NCBI GenBank assembly: GCA_036267955.1
Contig: DATAVB010000010.1
Span: 1 to 64,000 of the forward strand
DNA: 64,000 nucleotides
Origin: DATAVB01 sp036267955
GTDB taxonomy: Bacteria; Actinomycetota; Actinomycetes; Mycobacteriales; QHCD01
Reading direction: 5' to 3'
Shown here: positions 24,279 to 32,893 of the stretch, piece after piece
Layout: each line of letters opens with the position of its first letter
How positions within the stretch are numbered: position 1 is the first letter of the stretch
Notes under the pieces: model-generated
Databases searched by the model: none
Told to the model about the DNA's origin: nothing
The model's input: only the letters and a program-made list of their open reading frames with translations
Position numbers and translations under genes: made by a program

Positions 24279-25540
24279 GTGCGGAAGACGATGCCGGTCG
24301 CCGGTTTGGGGGTGAAGAGGGTGGACTTACGGGGCATCCGGTCGCCATCGGCCGCCACCGCGGCAACCTGGTCGACGCTGGTGGCGTTCAGCAGCAGCAC
24401 CAGGCCGCCGTTGTTCCGTACCTGGGCCACCGCCCGTTCGGCCTCGTGGTCGTAACTGACCAGATCCTCCGGCACTCTCCAACACCCCTCGAGCAGGGAT
24501 CGGTGCGCCACCGTGACATCCAGTTGGTCCAACGTCCGACCGGGCTGTGCCGGCGGGACCCGCCGGATCAGCTGCCAGTCGCTGCCGTCGGTGAGCACGA
24601 ACGCGGTGCCCGAACGGCCGGCGTCGGCGAGCACCTGCAGAGCGGCGGCCGCGGGGCCGGCCACTGCGGTGCTGCTGAATTCCGGACCGAGCCTGGCGCG
24701 AGCGTCGGACAGGCTGAGGTCGGGCACTATCCGGTGGATCGCCTCGACCTGCGGACCGAACCGGCGGGCATCGACCAGGTACGTCAGCCCGAAATCCCAT
24801 GGCCCGGGCCCGCGACCGGCACCGTGCTGTGCGGCCTGATGCGCGAGATAGGTGGCGTAGCGATGATGTCCGTCGGCGATGAGCGCGTGCGCCGGGTAGA
24901 GCTCGGCGGCGAGCGTCCGCAGCTGCTCCGGATCGGTCACCGCCCACAGCCGGTGTCGCTGTCCGTCCTCGGCCCGGATGTCCGTCAATGGCTGGGTGCT
25001 GTCCACACCGGCGACGAGTTCGCCGGCCGTGGGCCCGCCGTCGTACACGAGGTAGATCGGTTCGAGATTCGCCTCGGTCGCCTCGGTCAGCGCGAGGCGG
25101 TCTGCAACCGGCCCCGGCATGGTGTTCTCGTGTGGCAGCACGATCCCGTCGTCCGGCCCGCTGAGCGCCAGTGTGCCCAGCAATCCGCGGGTCGTCGCCG
25201 CGCCGGAGGACATCTCGTAGACATAGATCCCGGGCAGTTGATCACGCTCGAGCACGCCGGTCGAACGCCACTCGCGGAGCGTGCGAGCCGCCCGTCGGTA
25301 TCTGCTTGCCGGGCCCGAGGGGTCATCTCGTGGGAGGATGAGGTGAACGGCGTTGTGCCGCTCCAGGTGTTCCAGGGCGTCCTGCTGCGCCGCGTCGATG
25401 ACGTCGTACGGCGGGCAGAGCAGTCCGGCGGGCGACGTCGCCGCGGCTCTGGAGTACCGCAAGGCACGGAACGGGGCGAGCACGAGGCCCTTGGGGAAGG
25501 GAATGGTGGAGTCGGACGGCACGTGATCGCCAGTGGTCAT
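24263..25540 (-). CDS. DUF1015 family protein
   Basis: Protein of 425 aa of the DUF1015 family: LAPFRALRYS and CPPYDVIDAAQQD at the N-terminus, NAVHLILPRDD, and YPAHALIADGHHRYATYLA in the centre. The family is widespread, with some members near serine or acyl metabolism, but no defined reaction is established. ATG 25540 is the family start; upstream in-frame codons fall in the divergent TPR gene. It converges with ssb. Confidence 0.82.
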   Translation of the reverse strand: MTTGDHVPSDSTIPFPKGLVLAPFRALRYSRAAATSPAGLLCPPYDVIDAAQQDALEHLERHNAVHLILPRDDPSGPASRYRRAARTLREWRSTGVLERDQLPGIYVYEMSSGAATTRGLLGTLALSGPDDGIVLPHENTMPGPVADRLALTEATEANLEPIYLVYDGGPTAGELVAGVDSTQPLTDIRAEDGQRHRLWAVTDPEQLRTLAAELYPAHALIADGHHRYATYLAHQAAQHGAGRGPGPWDFGLTYLVDARRFGPQVEAIHRIVPDLSLSDARARLGPEFSSTAVAGPAAAALQVLADAGRSGTAFVLTDGSDWQLIRRVPPAQPGRTLDQLDVTVAHRSLLEGCWRVPEDLVSYDHEAERAVAQVRNNGGLVLLLNATSVDQVAAVAADGDRMPRKSTLFTPKPATGIVFRTYDSD

Positions 25541-25611
25541 GGCCGCATCGTAGGTGCCCGTTGCCGCAGGTCCGAGAGGACATCGGCAGGGGCAGGGAGG
25601 AGTGAGCGCCT

Positions 25612-26100
25612 GTGGCCGCGTACAGCCCGAATGAATACGACGGTTCGTCCAATATCTCCAATAGCTCCAATAGCACAGCCCACCAACCGTACGAAGATGT
25701 GCCACCGCCGCCTGACGTGGTGCCCGAGGGCGAGGTCTACGACTGGTACATCCGGGGCGTGGAGCTGCTCGAGGGCGGCAGTCCCGCGGCCGCCATCACC
25801 CTCATCCAGCGTGCGGCGGATTCCGAGCCCGAGTCGCGCAGCGTTCGCGAGGCATTGGCCCGGGCCCAGTTCGACGCCGGTTTCTACCCGGAGGCGGTCG
25901 CCAACTTCGGCTGGATCGTGTCGGTCAATCCGGCGGATGACTACGCCCAGTTCGGACTTGGACTGGCGGCGGCGAAGATCGGAGACCTCAAGAGTGCCGT
26001 CGAGCATCTTGCGCTCGCGGCCGCCATGCGGCCGGACATCACCCATTACGGCACGGCCCTGCGCGGTGCGCGGGCCGCGCTTGCGGCCGTTCGCAAATGA
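25612..26100 (+). CDS. tetratricopeptide repeat protein
   Basis: Protein of 162 aa with a disordered N-terminus and two to three TPR helices pairs from residue ~40 (WYIRGVELLEGGSPAAAITLIQRA, VREALARAQFDAGFYPEAVANFGWIV and the following AQFGLGLAAAKIGDLKSAVEHL; segments only in part quoted here: WYIRGVELLEGGSPAAAI). TPRs mediate protein contacts. GTG 25612 follows GGGAGGAG. The DNA for residues 12-22 is unusually AT-rich, with three TCCAATAGC-like 9-mers encoding Ser-Asn-Ile/Ser. Function unknown. Confidence 0.78.
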   Translation: MAAYSPNEYDGSSNISNSSNSTAHQPYEDVPPPPDVVPEGEVYDWYIRGVELLEGGSPAAAITLIQRAADSEPESRSVREALARAQFDAGFYPEAVANFGWIVSVNPADDYAQFGLGLAAAKIGDLKSAVEHLALAAAMRPDITHYGTALRGARAALAAVRK

Positions 26101-26139
26101 CGGGAGCGCCCCCGCCCAGGCCGATGATCGGCCGGTGAC

Positions 26140-27258
26140 ATGACCACTGAGCTGCCGCTCCCTGCGCTCACCACGGCCAGTGGCCCACCCGCGGAGGAGT
26201 TCGACGTCGCGCTGCTCGATCTCGACGGCGTGGTGTACCTCGGCCGCGAGCCGGTGCCCGGGGCCGCCGCGGCACTGGCCGCGGCCCGGGAACGGGGAAT
26301 GCGCATCGCGTTCGTCACCAACAACGCGTCCAGGACCCCCGATGAGGTGGTGACGCTGCTGGACGAGGTCGGGGTGAAGGCCGAGCCGGCGGAGGTCGTG
26401 ACCTCGGCGCAGGCTGCCGCCCGGGTGCTGGCCGAGCGACTGCCGGCGGGCGCGCGGGTGTTGGTCATCGGGTCCGCCGCGCTGCGCGCCGAGGTCGTCG
26501 CCCGCGGACTGGTGCCGGTGAGCGAGGCCGAGGACGACCCGCAGGCGGTGGTCTGCGGGTTCTCCCCGGAGCTCGGCTGGCGCCACCTGGTGGAGGCGAC
26601 CGTCGCGGTGCGTCGGGGTGCGTACTGGCTGGCCACCAACCTCGACATCACGCTCCCGTCGCCGCGCGGCCCGGTGCCAGGCAACGGTTCCCTGGTCGGC
26701 GCGGTCGCGGCCGCGCTCGGCCGGCGGCCGGACGTCGCCGGGAAGCCGGATCCGGCGCTGCACCGGGAATCGGTGGACCGGACCGGCGCCCGGCGCCCGA
26801 TCGCCGTCGGCGACGTGCTCGGCACCGACATCGAGGGCGCCAACCGGGTCGGTTGCGCCTCGTTGCTGGTGCTGTCGGGGGTGACCGTGCCGGCCGATGT
26901 GCTGATCGCGGCCCCCAAGCATCGCCCGACCTTCATCGCCGCGGACGTCGGCGGGCTGTTGAACGCCCAAGCCGCGGTCGACGTGACCGGGTCGGATTAC
27001 CGGTGCGGACGGTGGCGGGCCAGTTGGGAGGGCGCCGGTGTCACGCTGCGGGTCGGATCCGGGGCCCCGTCGACCGATGCCCGCCCGGTGTCGGACCCGG
27101 ACCGGTTGGATGCGCTGCGGGCCGCCTGTGTGGCGCTGTGGTCCGCGACCGGCATCGCGTCGCCGACGTCCGTCGACGAGCTCGGCGAGGTGCTGAGCGC
27201 CGGCGGCGAGGAGGCCGCGGCAGTGTTGCGAGACTGGGGAGTCCCGGCCGGCGCCTGA
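26140..27258 (+). CDS. HAD-IIA family hydrolase
   Basis: Phosphatase-like protein of 372 aa of the NagD type: motif I LLDLDGVVYLG, motif II FVTNNASRTPDEV, motif III in AGKPDPALH and motif IV GDVLGTDIEGA. The C2-type cap lies between residues ~80 and 200. Residues ~280-370 form an extra C-terminal domain of unknown role. Sugar phosphates or nucleotides are usual substrates. A small hairpin (GGCCGA-TGA-TCGGCC, 26119-26133) precedes the ATG. An out-of-frame 15-bp array follows the stop. Confidence 0.85.
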   Translation: MTTELPLPALTTASGPPAEEFDVALLDLDGVVYLGREPVPGAAAALAAARERGMRIAFVTNNASRTPDEVVTLLDEVGVKAEPAEVVTSAQAAARVLAERLPAGARVLVIGSAALRAEVVARGLVPVSEAEDDPQAVVCGFSPELGWRHLVEATVAVRRGAYWLATNLDITLPSPRGPVPGNGSLVGAVAAALGRRPDVAGKPDPALHRESVDRTGARRPIAVGDVLGTDIEGANRVGCASLLVLSGVTVPADVLIAAPKHRPTFIAADVGGLLNAQAAVDVTGSDYRCGRWRASWEGAGVTLRVGSGAPSTDARPVSDPDRLDALRAACVALWSATGIASPTSVDELGEVLSAGGEEAAAVLRDWGVPAGA

Positions 27259-27260
27259 GG

Positions 27261-27305
27261 GCCCAGAAGCGTGCGGCCCAGAAACGTAAGACCCAGAAAC
27301 GTAAG
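27261..27305. repeat. 15-bp tandem repeat after HAD gene
   Basis: Three units: GCCCAGAAGCGTGCG, GCCCAGAAACGTAAG and ACCCAGAAACGTAAG. The array begins three bases after the HAD stop and ends three bases before the convergent SCP2 gene. Read one frame off the HAD gene it would encode a basic AQKRK tail, so a frameshift near the stop would append it. Confidence 0.92.
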
Positions 27306-27307
27306 AT

Positions 27308-27643
27308 CTAGAAGAAGCTGCGCAGTTTGAGCAGGTCGCGCATGCCGGCGTTGATCTTCAGCCGGCCGGTTGCCCAGGCGGCGGCCAGCTTCAACCGGCC
27401 GTCGGTGAGCGCGACCAGATCGTCGCTGGTCATCTCCAGGGTGACCGCGTCGGTGGGAGCCGGCGCCTGCTCGATGTCGTGCAGTCCGCCGTCCCGCAGT
27501 TGGCCGACGAACGTCACGTCCAGATCCCGGATGTGGCAGGCGATCGTGCGTTCCTCGATGCGGTCTCGGGTCGCGGCGTCAGTCCGGGCCAGCCGGGCGG
27601 CGACCGCCTGCAGCGCAGCCTCGCATTCCTCGACCGTCGCCAT
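27308..27643 (-). CDS. SCP2 sterol-binding domain protein
   Basis: Protein of 111 aa with the sterol carrier protein 2 fold, which binds lipids in a hydrophobic tunnel: RTIACHIRDLDVTFVGQL, VTLEMTSDDLVALTDGRLKL and the C-terminal TGRLKINAGMRDLLKL. ATG 27643 is preceded by GGGAGAG. Stand-alone actinobacterial members have no defined ligand. Its stop codon shares a CTAG with a TAG on the opposite strand. Confidence 0.83.
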   Translation of the reverse strand: MATVEECEAALQAVAARLARTDAATRDRIEERTIACHIRDLDVTFVGQLRDGGLHDIEQAPAPTDAVTLEMTSDDLVALTDGRLKLAAAWATGRLKINAGMRDLLKLRSFF

Positions 27644-27676
27644 ATATTCGAACTCTCCCTGAAAATCTGACCGCAT

Positions 27677-27711
27677 ATGTCGGGCCGTGAATGTCGGACC
27701 ACAAATGTCGG
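27677..27711. promoter_or_regulatory. three phased ATGTCGG repeats between divergent genes
   Basis: ATGTCGG occurs at 27677, 27691 and 27705, exactly 14 bases apart, in the gap between the divergent SCP2 and phasin-like genes. Direct repeats at fixed spacing in a promoter region suggest an operator. The regulator is unknown. Confidence 0.4.
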
Positions 27712-27801
27712 GCGAGACCGTATCGCACCGAGCCGGTGGCGTTTCCGGTGTGGCCGGACGTGGACGGTAGCGTGGTGCCGACACATCCTAGGGAGGCCCG
27801 C

Positions 27802-28359
27802 ATGGTCCGAGATGCGCTGCGCACGTACCTGTCACTGGCCAGCGGTCTGGTCGACGTCCCTCGGCAACAAGCGGTGCGGGCGGCCCGGGCGCTGGTCAGC
27901 CAGGGCGAGGCGACCGCCGAGCAGGCCGGTTCGATCGCCGAGGACCTGCTCGGCACATCCAGGGCCAACCGCGACGCGCTGCGTCAACTGGTCCGGTATG
28001 AGGTCGACCGCGGGCTCGGCCGGCTGGGCCTGGCCACCAGCGAGGACGTACGGGACCTGACCAATCGGGTCCACCTGCTCGAGACCGAGTTGCGGACCCT
28101 GCGCGGATCGACTGCCGGATCCTCGGCGCGCCCGGCAAATCCGGCGTCGTCGACAGCCGGCAAGAAGGCCGCAGCCAAGAAGGTGTCGAAATCGGCGGCC
28201 GCAGCGACGACGGGAAAGGCCGCCAAGAAGGCGTCCGGGTCGAAAGCGGCGCCCGCCAAGAAGGCGGCGAAGAAGACCGCGTCGGCCACCGTGTCTGGCC
28301 GACAGGCGCTGACCCGTCCGGTGCCGGCCGGTGATCGCCGTGGTGAGGACAGCCGATGA
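27802..28359 (+). CDS. phasin-like, Lys/Ala-rich C-terminal protein
   Basis: Protein of 185 aa. Residues 1-105 are helical and phasin/PhaF-like (ALRTYLSLASGLVDVPRQQA and a coiled-coil DVRDLTNRVHLLETELRTLR). Residues ~115-175 are a histone-H1-like basic tail of repeated KKAA/AKK motifs (GKKAAAKK, GKAAKKAS, AKKAAKKTA), which could bind DNA or other polyanions. PhaF proteins link polyester granules to the nucleoid; whether this organism makes granules is not shown here. ATG with GGGAGG at 27791-27796. Confidence 0.7.
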   Translation: MVRDALRTYLSLASGLVDVPRQQAVRAARALVSQGEATAEQAGSIAEDLLGTSRANRDALRQLVRYEVDRGLGRLGLATSEDVRDLTNRVHLLETELRTLRGSTAGSSARPANPASSTAGKKAAAKKVSKSAAAATTGKAAKKASGSKAAPAKKAAKKTASATVSGRQALTRPVPAGDRRGEDSR

Positions 28360-29012
28360 CAGCGCAGTACCCAACGGCATCCGGTGACGGACAGGACGCG
28401 ACAGGAGCGAGCGCCGCGGATCTGAGCTACGCCGATGTGGCTTCGCCCCCAGCCGCCGCGCAGCCGCCTGATGAACAGGCGCCGGCCGCAGAGGAGTGGT
28501 CGCAGCAGCCTTCGGCGGGGGTTGTCCGGTCGTACTCGTGGCCGTCCGCGTCGCCACTCGCACCGGCGGAATCGTCCGAAGTGGACAGCGTCGGGCCGGC
28601 GGCGATCGGCGCCGACATCGACGTCGAATCGGCGACCGAAGGTAGATTGTCCACTGTGGACCAAGGTGGCACAGTGGCCGGGCCGGGACCGTCCATAGTG
28701 GACGACCGCGAATCCGGCTCGGCCGGGATGAATGAGGAGTCGGCGGCGATGCCGGTCGCAGCACAGGCCGAGCCGGTCGGAGTTCAGGCGGAGTCGGCGG
28801 CAACACCGGCTGAGCCGGCTGCGCCACAGGTTGAAGCGGAGGAGCCGGAGCCCACCGACCCGGCCGTGACTCGGATGCGGGCCGTGCAAGGCCGACTCGG
28901 TGAGCTGGATGAGCTGCCGATCGAGGAACATCCGGCCCGGTACGAAGAACTGCATGCGGAGCTGGCCGGCGCCCTGGCCCAGATCGACCGCGCCCCGGAC
29001 AGCCAGGCCTGA
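28356..29012 (+). CDS. uncharacterised protein with disordered N-terminus, upstream of tlyA
   Basis: Protein of 218 aa, ATGA-coupled to the phasin-like gene. Residues 1-165 are low complexity (Ala, Glu, Pro, Ser) without a recognisable domain. The last ~50 residues, RLGELDELPIEEHPARYEEL followed by HAELAGALAQID, resemble the short protein often found just before tlyA in actinobacteria. So a small conserved module carries a long, fast-evolving extension. It contains two of the window's recurrent words (28650-28660 and 28692-28702). Function unknown. Confidence 0.65.
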   Translation: MTAQYPTASGDGQDATGASAADLSYADVASPPAAAQPPDEQAPAAEEWSQQPSAGVVRSYSWPSASPLAPAESSEVDSVGPAAIGADIDVESATEGRLSTVDQGGTVAGPGPSIVDDRESGSAGMNEESAAMPVAAQAEPVGVQAESAATPAEPAAPQVEAEEPEPTDPAVTRMRAVQGRLGELDELPIEEHPARYEELHAELAGALAQIDRAPDSQA

Positions 29013-29016
29013 TCCG

Positions 29017-29817
29017 GTGCCACGTCGCGCGCGCCTCGACGCCGAGCTGGTGCGTCGGGGGCTGGCCCGATCCCGCGAACAGGCCGCCCACCTGGTGGCC
29101 GCCGGCCGGGTGACGGTAGGCGGGCAGCTGGCCACGAAACCGGCGACCGCGGTGGAGCCGGCGACACCGCTGGTGGTCACGGCGGACAGCGACGATCCCG
29201 GATACGCGTCGCGGGGCGGGCACAAGCTGGCCGGCGCGTTGACGGAGTTCGACTCGATCGCTGTGGCGGGCCGGCGCTGCCTGGACGCCGGGGCGTCGAC
29301 CGGCGGCTTCACCGATGTGCTGCTGCGTGGCGGGGCCGCGACCGTGGTAGCGGTGGATGTCGGCTACGGCCAGCTCGCCTGGAAGCTGCAGACCGACGGC
29401 CGGGTCGTCGTACACGACCGGACCAACGTGCGGTCGCTGACGCCGGAGGACATCGGCGGCACCGTCGACCTCGTCGTTGCCGATCTCTCGTTCATCTCGC
29501 TGCGCCTGGTGCTGCCGGCGCTGGCCGCATGTGCCGGCCCCGGCGCGGATCTGCTGCCGATGGTGAAACCGCAGTTCGAGGTGGGCAAGGACCGGCTCGG
29601 CGCCGGCGGGGTGGTGCGCGACGCTGGACTGCGGGCCGAAGTCGTACTCGAGGTGGCCGCCGCGGCGGGGGAGCTTGGTCTCGGCGTGGCCGGCGTGGTG
29701 GCCAGTCCGCTGCCCGGACCGTCCGGAAACGTCGAGTACTTCCTGTGGTTGCGGGCCGACGCGCCGCCCGCGGACCCGACCGCCGTCGGTGCCGCCGTGG
29801 CGGCGGGACCACAATGA
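29017..29817 (+). CDS. tlyA: TlyA rRNA 2'-O-methyltransferase
   Basis: Protein of 266 aa with an N-terminal S4 RNA-binding domain (RLDAELVRRGLARSREQAAH) and a FtsJ-like methyltransferase domain (CLDAGASTGGFTDVLL, VVADLSFISLRLVLP and MVKPQFEVGKD). TlyA adds 2'-O-methyl groups to C1409 of 16S and C1920 of 23S rRNA; its presence sensitises mycobacteria to capreomycin. GTG 29017 lies four bases after the previous stop. Followed by nadK and recN in the conserved order. Confidence 0.94.
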   Translation: MPRRARLDAELVRRGLARSREQAAHLVAAGRVTVGGQLATKPATAVEPATPLVVTADSDDPGYASRGGHKLAGALTEFDSIAVAGRRCLDAGASTGGFTDVLLRGGAATVVAVDVGYGQLAWKLQTDGRVVVHDRTNVRSLTPEDIGGTVDLVVADLSFISLRLVLPALAACAGPGADLLPMVKPQFEVGKDRLGAGGVVRDAGLRAEVVLEVAAAAGELGLGVAGVVASPLPGPSGNVEYFLWLRADAPPADPTAVGAAVAAGPQ

Positions 29818-29865
29818 GATGCACACATTGAGATGCAACGAACGTCGGCTGTGAACGGGGAGGCG

Positions 29866-30750
29866 ATGGTGCGGCGGGTGCTGCTGGTGACCCATACGGG
29901 TCGATCGGACATCGTGGAGCTGGCCCGGCCCGTCATCGAACGGCTCATCGCCGCGGGCTTCGAAGTATTGGTGCTGGCCGACGAGGTCGGCGAGCTGCAT
30001 GTCGAGGGCGTCCGGGCCATCGCTGCGGACGAGCAGGCCGCGGCCGGGGTCGAGATGGTGCTGGTCCTCGGCGGTGACGGCACGTTCCTGCGGGCCGCCG
30101 AGCTGGCCCGCCCGACCGGAGCGCCACTGCTCGGGGTGAATCTGGGTCGGGTCGGCTTCCTCACCGAGACCGAGCCGGAGGCGGTCGAGGAGACGCTGCA
30201 GCGCGTCGTCGACCGCAGCTACGAGGTCGAGGAACGGCTCACCCTCGACGCCGTGGTGCACGCTCCGGACGCTGAACCGGTCGCGACCTGGGCGTTGAAC
30301 GAGGCGTCGCTGGAGAAACAGCACCGGGAACGGGTCATCGAGGTGGTCCTGGAGGTCGACGGGCGCGCGCTGACCAGCTTCGGCTGCGACGGAGTGCTGT
30401 TCGCGACGCCGACCGGCTCGACCGCGTACGCCTTCTCCGCCGGTGGACCTGTGGTCTGGCCGTCGGTCGAGGCGATCGTGGTGGTGCCGAACAATGCGCA
30501 CGCGCTGTTCGCCAGTCCGCTGGTGACCGGGGCCGACTCGATCCTGAACGTCCGGCTGGCCCGCGCCGGGCACGACGCCGTGCTGTGCTGCGACGGCCGG
30601 CGTACCGTCCCGGTCCCGGCCGGCTCCCGGCTGCAGATCTGCCGCGGGAAGCCGGTCCGGATCGCGCGGGTGCTGCCGCGCCGGTTCACTGACCGGCTCG
30701 TCGCGAAGTTCGCCCTGCCGGCACACGGATTCCGCGAGCGTCGCCGGTAA
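29866..30750 (+). CDS. nadK: NAD kinase
   Basis: Enzyme of 294 aa making NADP from NAD. Motifs GGDGTFLRAAELA, NLGRVGFL and TPTGSTAYAFSAGGP are intact. Start: ATG 29866 gives MVRRVLLVTHTGR; GTG 29869 is better spaced from GGGGAGG (29857-29863). The in-frame ATG 29833 would add eleven residues with no family support. In the tlyA-nadK-recN block. Confidence 0.94.
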   Translation: MVRRVLLVTHTGRSDIVELARPVIERLIAAGFEVLVLADEVGELHVEGVRAIAADEQAAAGVEMVLVLGGDGTFLRAAELARPTGAPLLGVNLGRVGFLTETEPEAVEETLQRVVDRSYEVEERLTLDAVVHAPDAEPVATWALNEASLEKQHRERVIEVVLEVDGRALTSFGCDGVLFATPTGSTAYAFSAGGPVVWPSVEAIVVVPNNAHALFASPLVTGADSILNVRLARAGHDAVLCCDGRRTVPVPAGSRLQICRGKPVRIARVLPRRFTDRLVAKFALPAHGFRERRR

Positions 30751-30816
30751 AGCCTCACCGGTGCGGCGCTCGTCAGCCGTTAGGGTCAGCCCGAGCACGA
30801 TTACAGGAGGTTGCCG

Positions 30817-32700
30817 GTGCTCGAGGAGATGCGCATCCGCGGCCTCGGCGTGATCGAGGACGCGACACTGGAATTCGGTCCGGGGCTGACCGTGGTCACC
30901 GGGGAGACCGGCGCCGGCAAGACCATGGTGGTGTCCGGGCTGGCCCTGCTGCTGGGTGAGCGGGCCGACGCCGGCGTGGTCCGCAGCGGGACGGAACGGG
31001 CCTCGATCGAGGGGCGGCTGCGACTGGCACCCGATGCGCCGGCGCTGCGCCGCGCGCTGGACGCCGGCGCCGAGGTCGACGATGACGGCACCCTGATCGT
31101 GGCCCGGACGGTGGCCGCGGAGGGCCGGTCCCGCGCGCATCTCGGCGGCCGTTCGGTCCCGGTCGGCGTGCTCGCTGAATTGGCCGACGACCTGTTGGCG
31201 CTGCACGGGCAGTCCGGGCAGCTGGCGCTGCTGCGCCCGACCGAGCAGCGGAGCGCGCTGGACCGGTACGCCGGCGCGCCGGTGGGCACCCTGCTCGACC
31301 GCTACCGGGAGACGTTCGCCGAATGGCGCGAGCTGGCCGCTGACCTCGACGACCGGCTGCGGCGCACCCGGGAACGCCGGCAGGAGGCCGATCTGCTCCG
31401 GCACGGACTCGCCGAGATCGCCGAGGTCGACCCGCAGCCGGCCGAGGACACCGACCTGGACGCCGAATCCCGCCGGCTGGCGAACGTCGACGAGCTGCGG
31501 ATCGCCGCCGAGACTGCGCATCAGGCATTGGCGAGCGATGCGACGTCCGCCGACGCGGTGGACGCCAGCACGCTGGTGGGCGCCGCCCGCCGCGCCCTGG
31601 GCCAGACCGACGATCCGGCCCTGACCGGCCTGCACCAGCGGCTCGCCGAGGTGGCGACCCTGCTGACCGACATCACCGCCGAGCTCGCCAGCTACGTCGA
31701 CCAGTTGGATGCCGATCCGACCCGGCTCGCGGTGGTGGAGACCCGCCGGGCCGCGCTGAAGACGCTGACCCGCAAGTACGCCGAGGACGTCGATGGGGTG
31801 CTGGCCTGGGCGGAGCAGGCGACCGGGCGGCTCGCCGAGCTGGACACATCGGACGAGGCGATCGCGGCGCTGACGAAGCGCCGCGACGTCGCCGGGGAGC
31901 AGACCGCCGAGGTCGCCGCCCGGCTCACCGCGGCACGATCGACCGCGGCGCGCCGGTTCGCCAAGGCGGTCACGGCCGAGCTGGCCGGGCTGGCGATGCC
32001 GGACGCGTCGATCGAGGTCAGCGTGACGCCGAAGCCGGCGGAGGCCGGGGGATTGACGCTCACGATCCACGGCAGCGAGGTGGCCGCCGGCCCGGACGGG
32101 GCGGACGACATCGCGATAGCGCTGGTGCCGCACCGCGGCGCCCCGGCCCGGCCATTGCAGCGGTCGGCGTCCGGCGGCGAACTGTCCCGGGTGATGCTGG
32201 CGGTCGAGGTGGTGTTCGCCGGAGCGGACCCGGTGCCGACGATGGTCTTCGACGAGGTCGACGCCGGCGTGGGCGGGAAGGCCGCGGCCGAGGTCGGCCG
32301 GCGGCTCGCCGCGTTGGCCCGCGATCACCAGGTGATCGTGGTGACCCACCTGCCGCAGGTCGCCGCGTACGCCGATCGGCATCTGGTGGTGGACAAGGAC
32401 CGTTCCGGCGCGGTGACCCGCAGTGGGGTGCACGCCGTCGCCGAGAGTGAGCGGGCCCGCGAGCTCGCCCGAATGCTCGCCGGGCTGGCCGACAGTGAGC
32501 TCGGTCAGGCGCACGCCGAGGAGCTGCTGGTCACCGCCGCGGCGCACAAGAACGCCGCGCACAAGAACGCCGCGCACGAGAACGCGGCGCACAAGAACGA
32601 GGGGCCGACCGGGAAACCGGACAAGGCCGCGTCAAAGACCGCATCCAAACCAACCGCCAAGGCGGCAACGAAGACCGCGCAGCGTCGCCGTACCGCCTGA
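30817..32700 (+). CDS. recN: DNA repair protein RecN
   Basis: SMC-like repair ATPase of 627 aa. Walker A GETGAGKT at residues 29-36, long coiled-coil arms over ~160-370, signature SGGELSRVMLA, Walker B MVFDEVDAGVGG and the terminal VTHLPQVAAYAD switch. AGGAGG at 30804-30810 puts the start at GTG 30817. The C-terminal tail beyond residue ~570 is unusual: four AAH(K/E)N repeats then Lys/Ala-rich sequence, likely a DNA-binding extension. Confidence 0.94.
   Translation: MLEEMRIRGLGVIEDATLEFGPGLTVVTGETGAGKTMVVSGLALLLGERADAGVVRSGTERASIEGRLRLAPDAPALRRALDAGAEVDDDGTLIVARTVAAEGRSRAHLGGRSVPVGVLAELADDLLALHGQSGQLALLRPTEQRSALDRYAGAPVGTLLDRYRETFAEWRELAADLDDRLRRTRERRQEADLLRHGLAEIAEVDPQPAEDTDLDAESRRLANVDELRIAAETAHQALASDATSADAVDASTLVGAARRALGQTDDPALTGLHQRLAEVATLLTDITAELASYVDQLDADPTRLAVVETRRAALKTLTRKYAEDVDGVLAWAEQATGRLAELDTSDEAIAALTKRRDVAGEQTAEVAARLTAARSTAARRFAKAVTAELAGLAMPDASIEVSVTPKPAEAGGLTLTIHGSEVAAGPDGADDIAIALVPHRGAPARPLQRSASGGELSRVMLAVEVVFAGADPVPTMVFDEVDAGVGGKAAAEVGRRLAALARDHQVIVVTHLPQVAAYADRHLVVDKDRSGAVTRSGVHAVAESERARELARMLAGLADSELGQAHAEELLVTAAAHKNAAHKNAAHENAAHKNEGPTGKPDKAASKTASKPTAKAATKTAQRRRTA
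32539..32598 (+). repeat. 15-bp tandem repeat in recN C-terminus
   Basis: Four in-frame 15-base units close to GCCGCGCACAAGAAC encoding AAHKN, AAHKN, AAHEN and AAHKN. The family does not normally carry this tail. Confidence 0.93.
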
Positions 32701-32893
32701 GCCGGTAACGGTTGGCTGTGCTTGACTGACGGTCTCGCGGGCCCTGCGAAAAGAACTATCCTGGCGAGGTAACAGCCGGACTGGTTGATGCTTTCGCGCA
32801 CATCGACCTCAGTCGAGGAGAGTGCCCGCGCGGCAGGCAGGCGACGGTGAGGGCGTGGCGTACCGGAAAAGCAGGGTCGCCGGTGGCAGGATC

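Noticed and set aside
28200..28290. Exact tandem repeat in the phasin-like Lys/Ala tail
   Set aside because: KKAA motifs recur in the protein but the DNA units are not regular in length or sequence.
27832..32592. 1586-aa minus-strand open frame
   Set aside because: It is antisense to tlyA, nadK and recN, which have clear family motifs; its composition (Arg/Gly/Pro-rich) is that of a GC-driven shadow frame.
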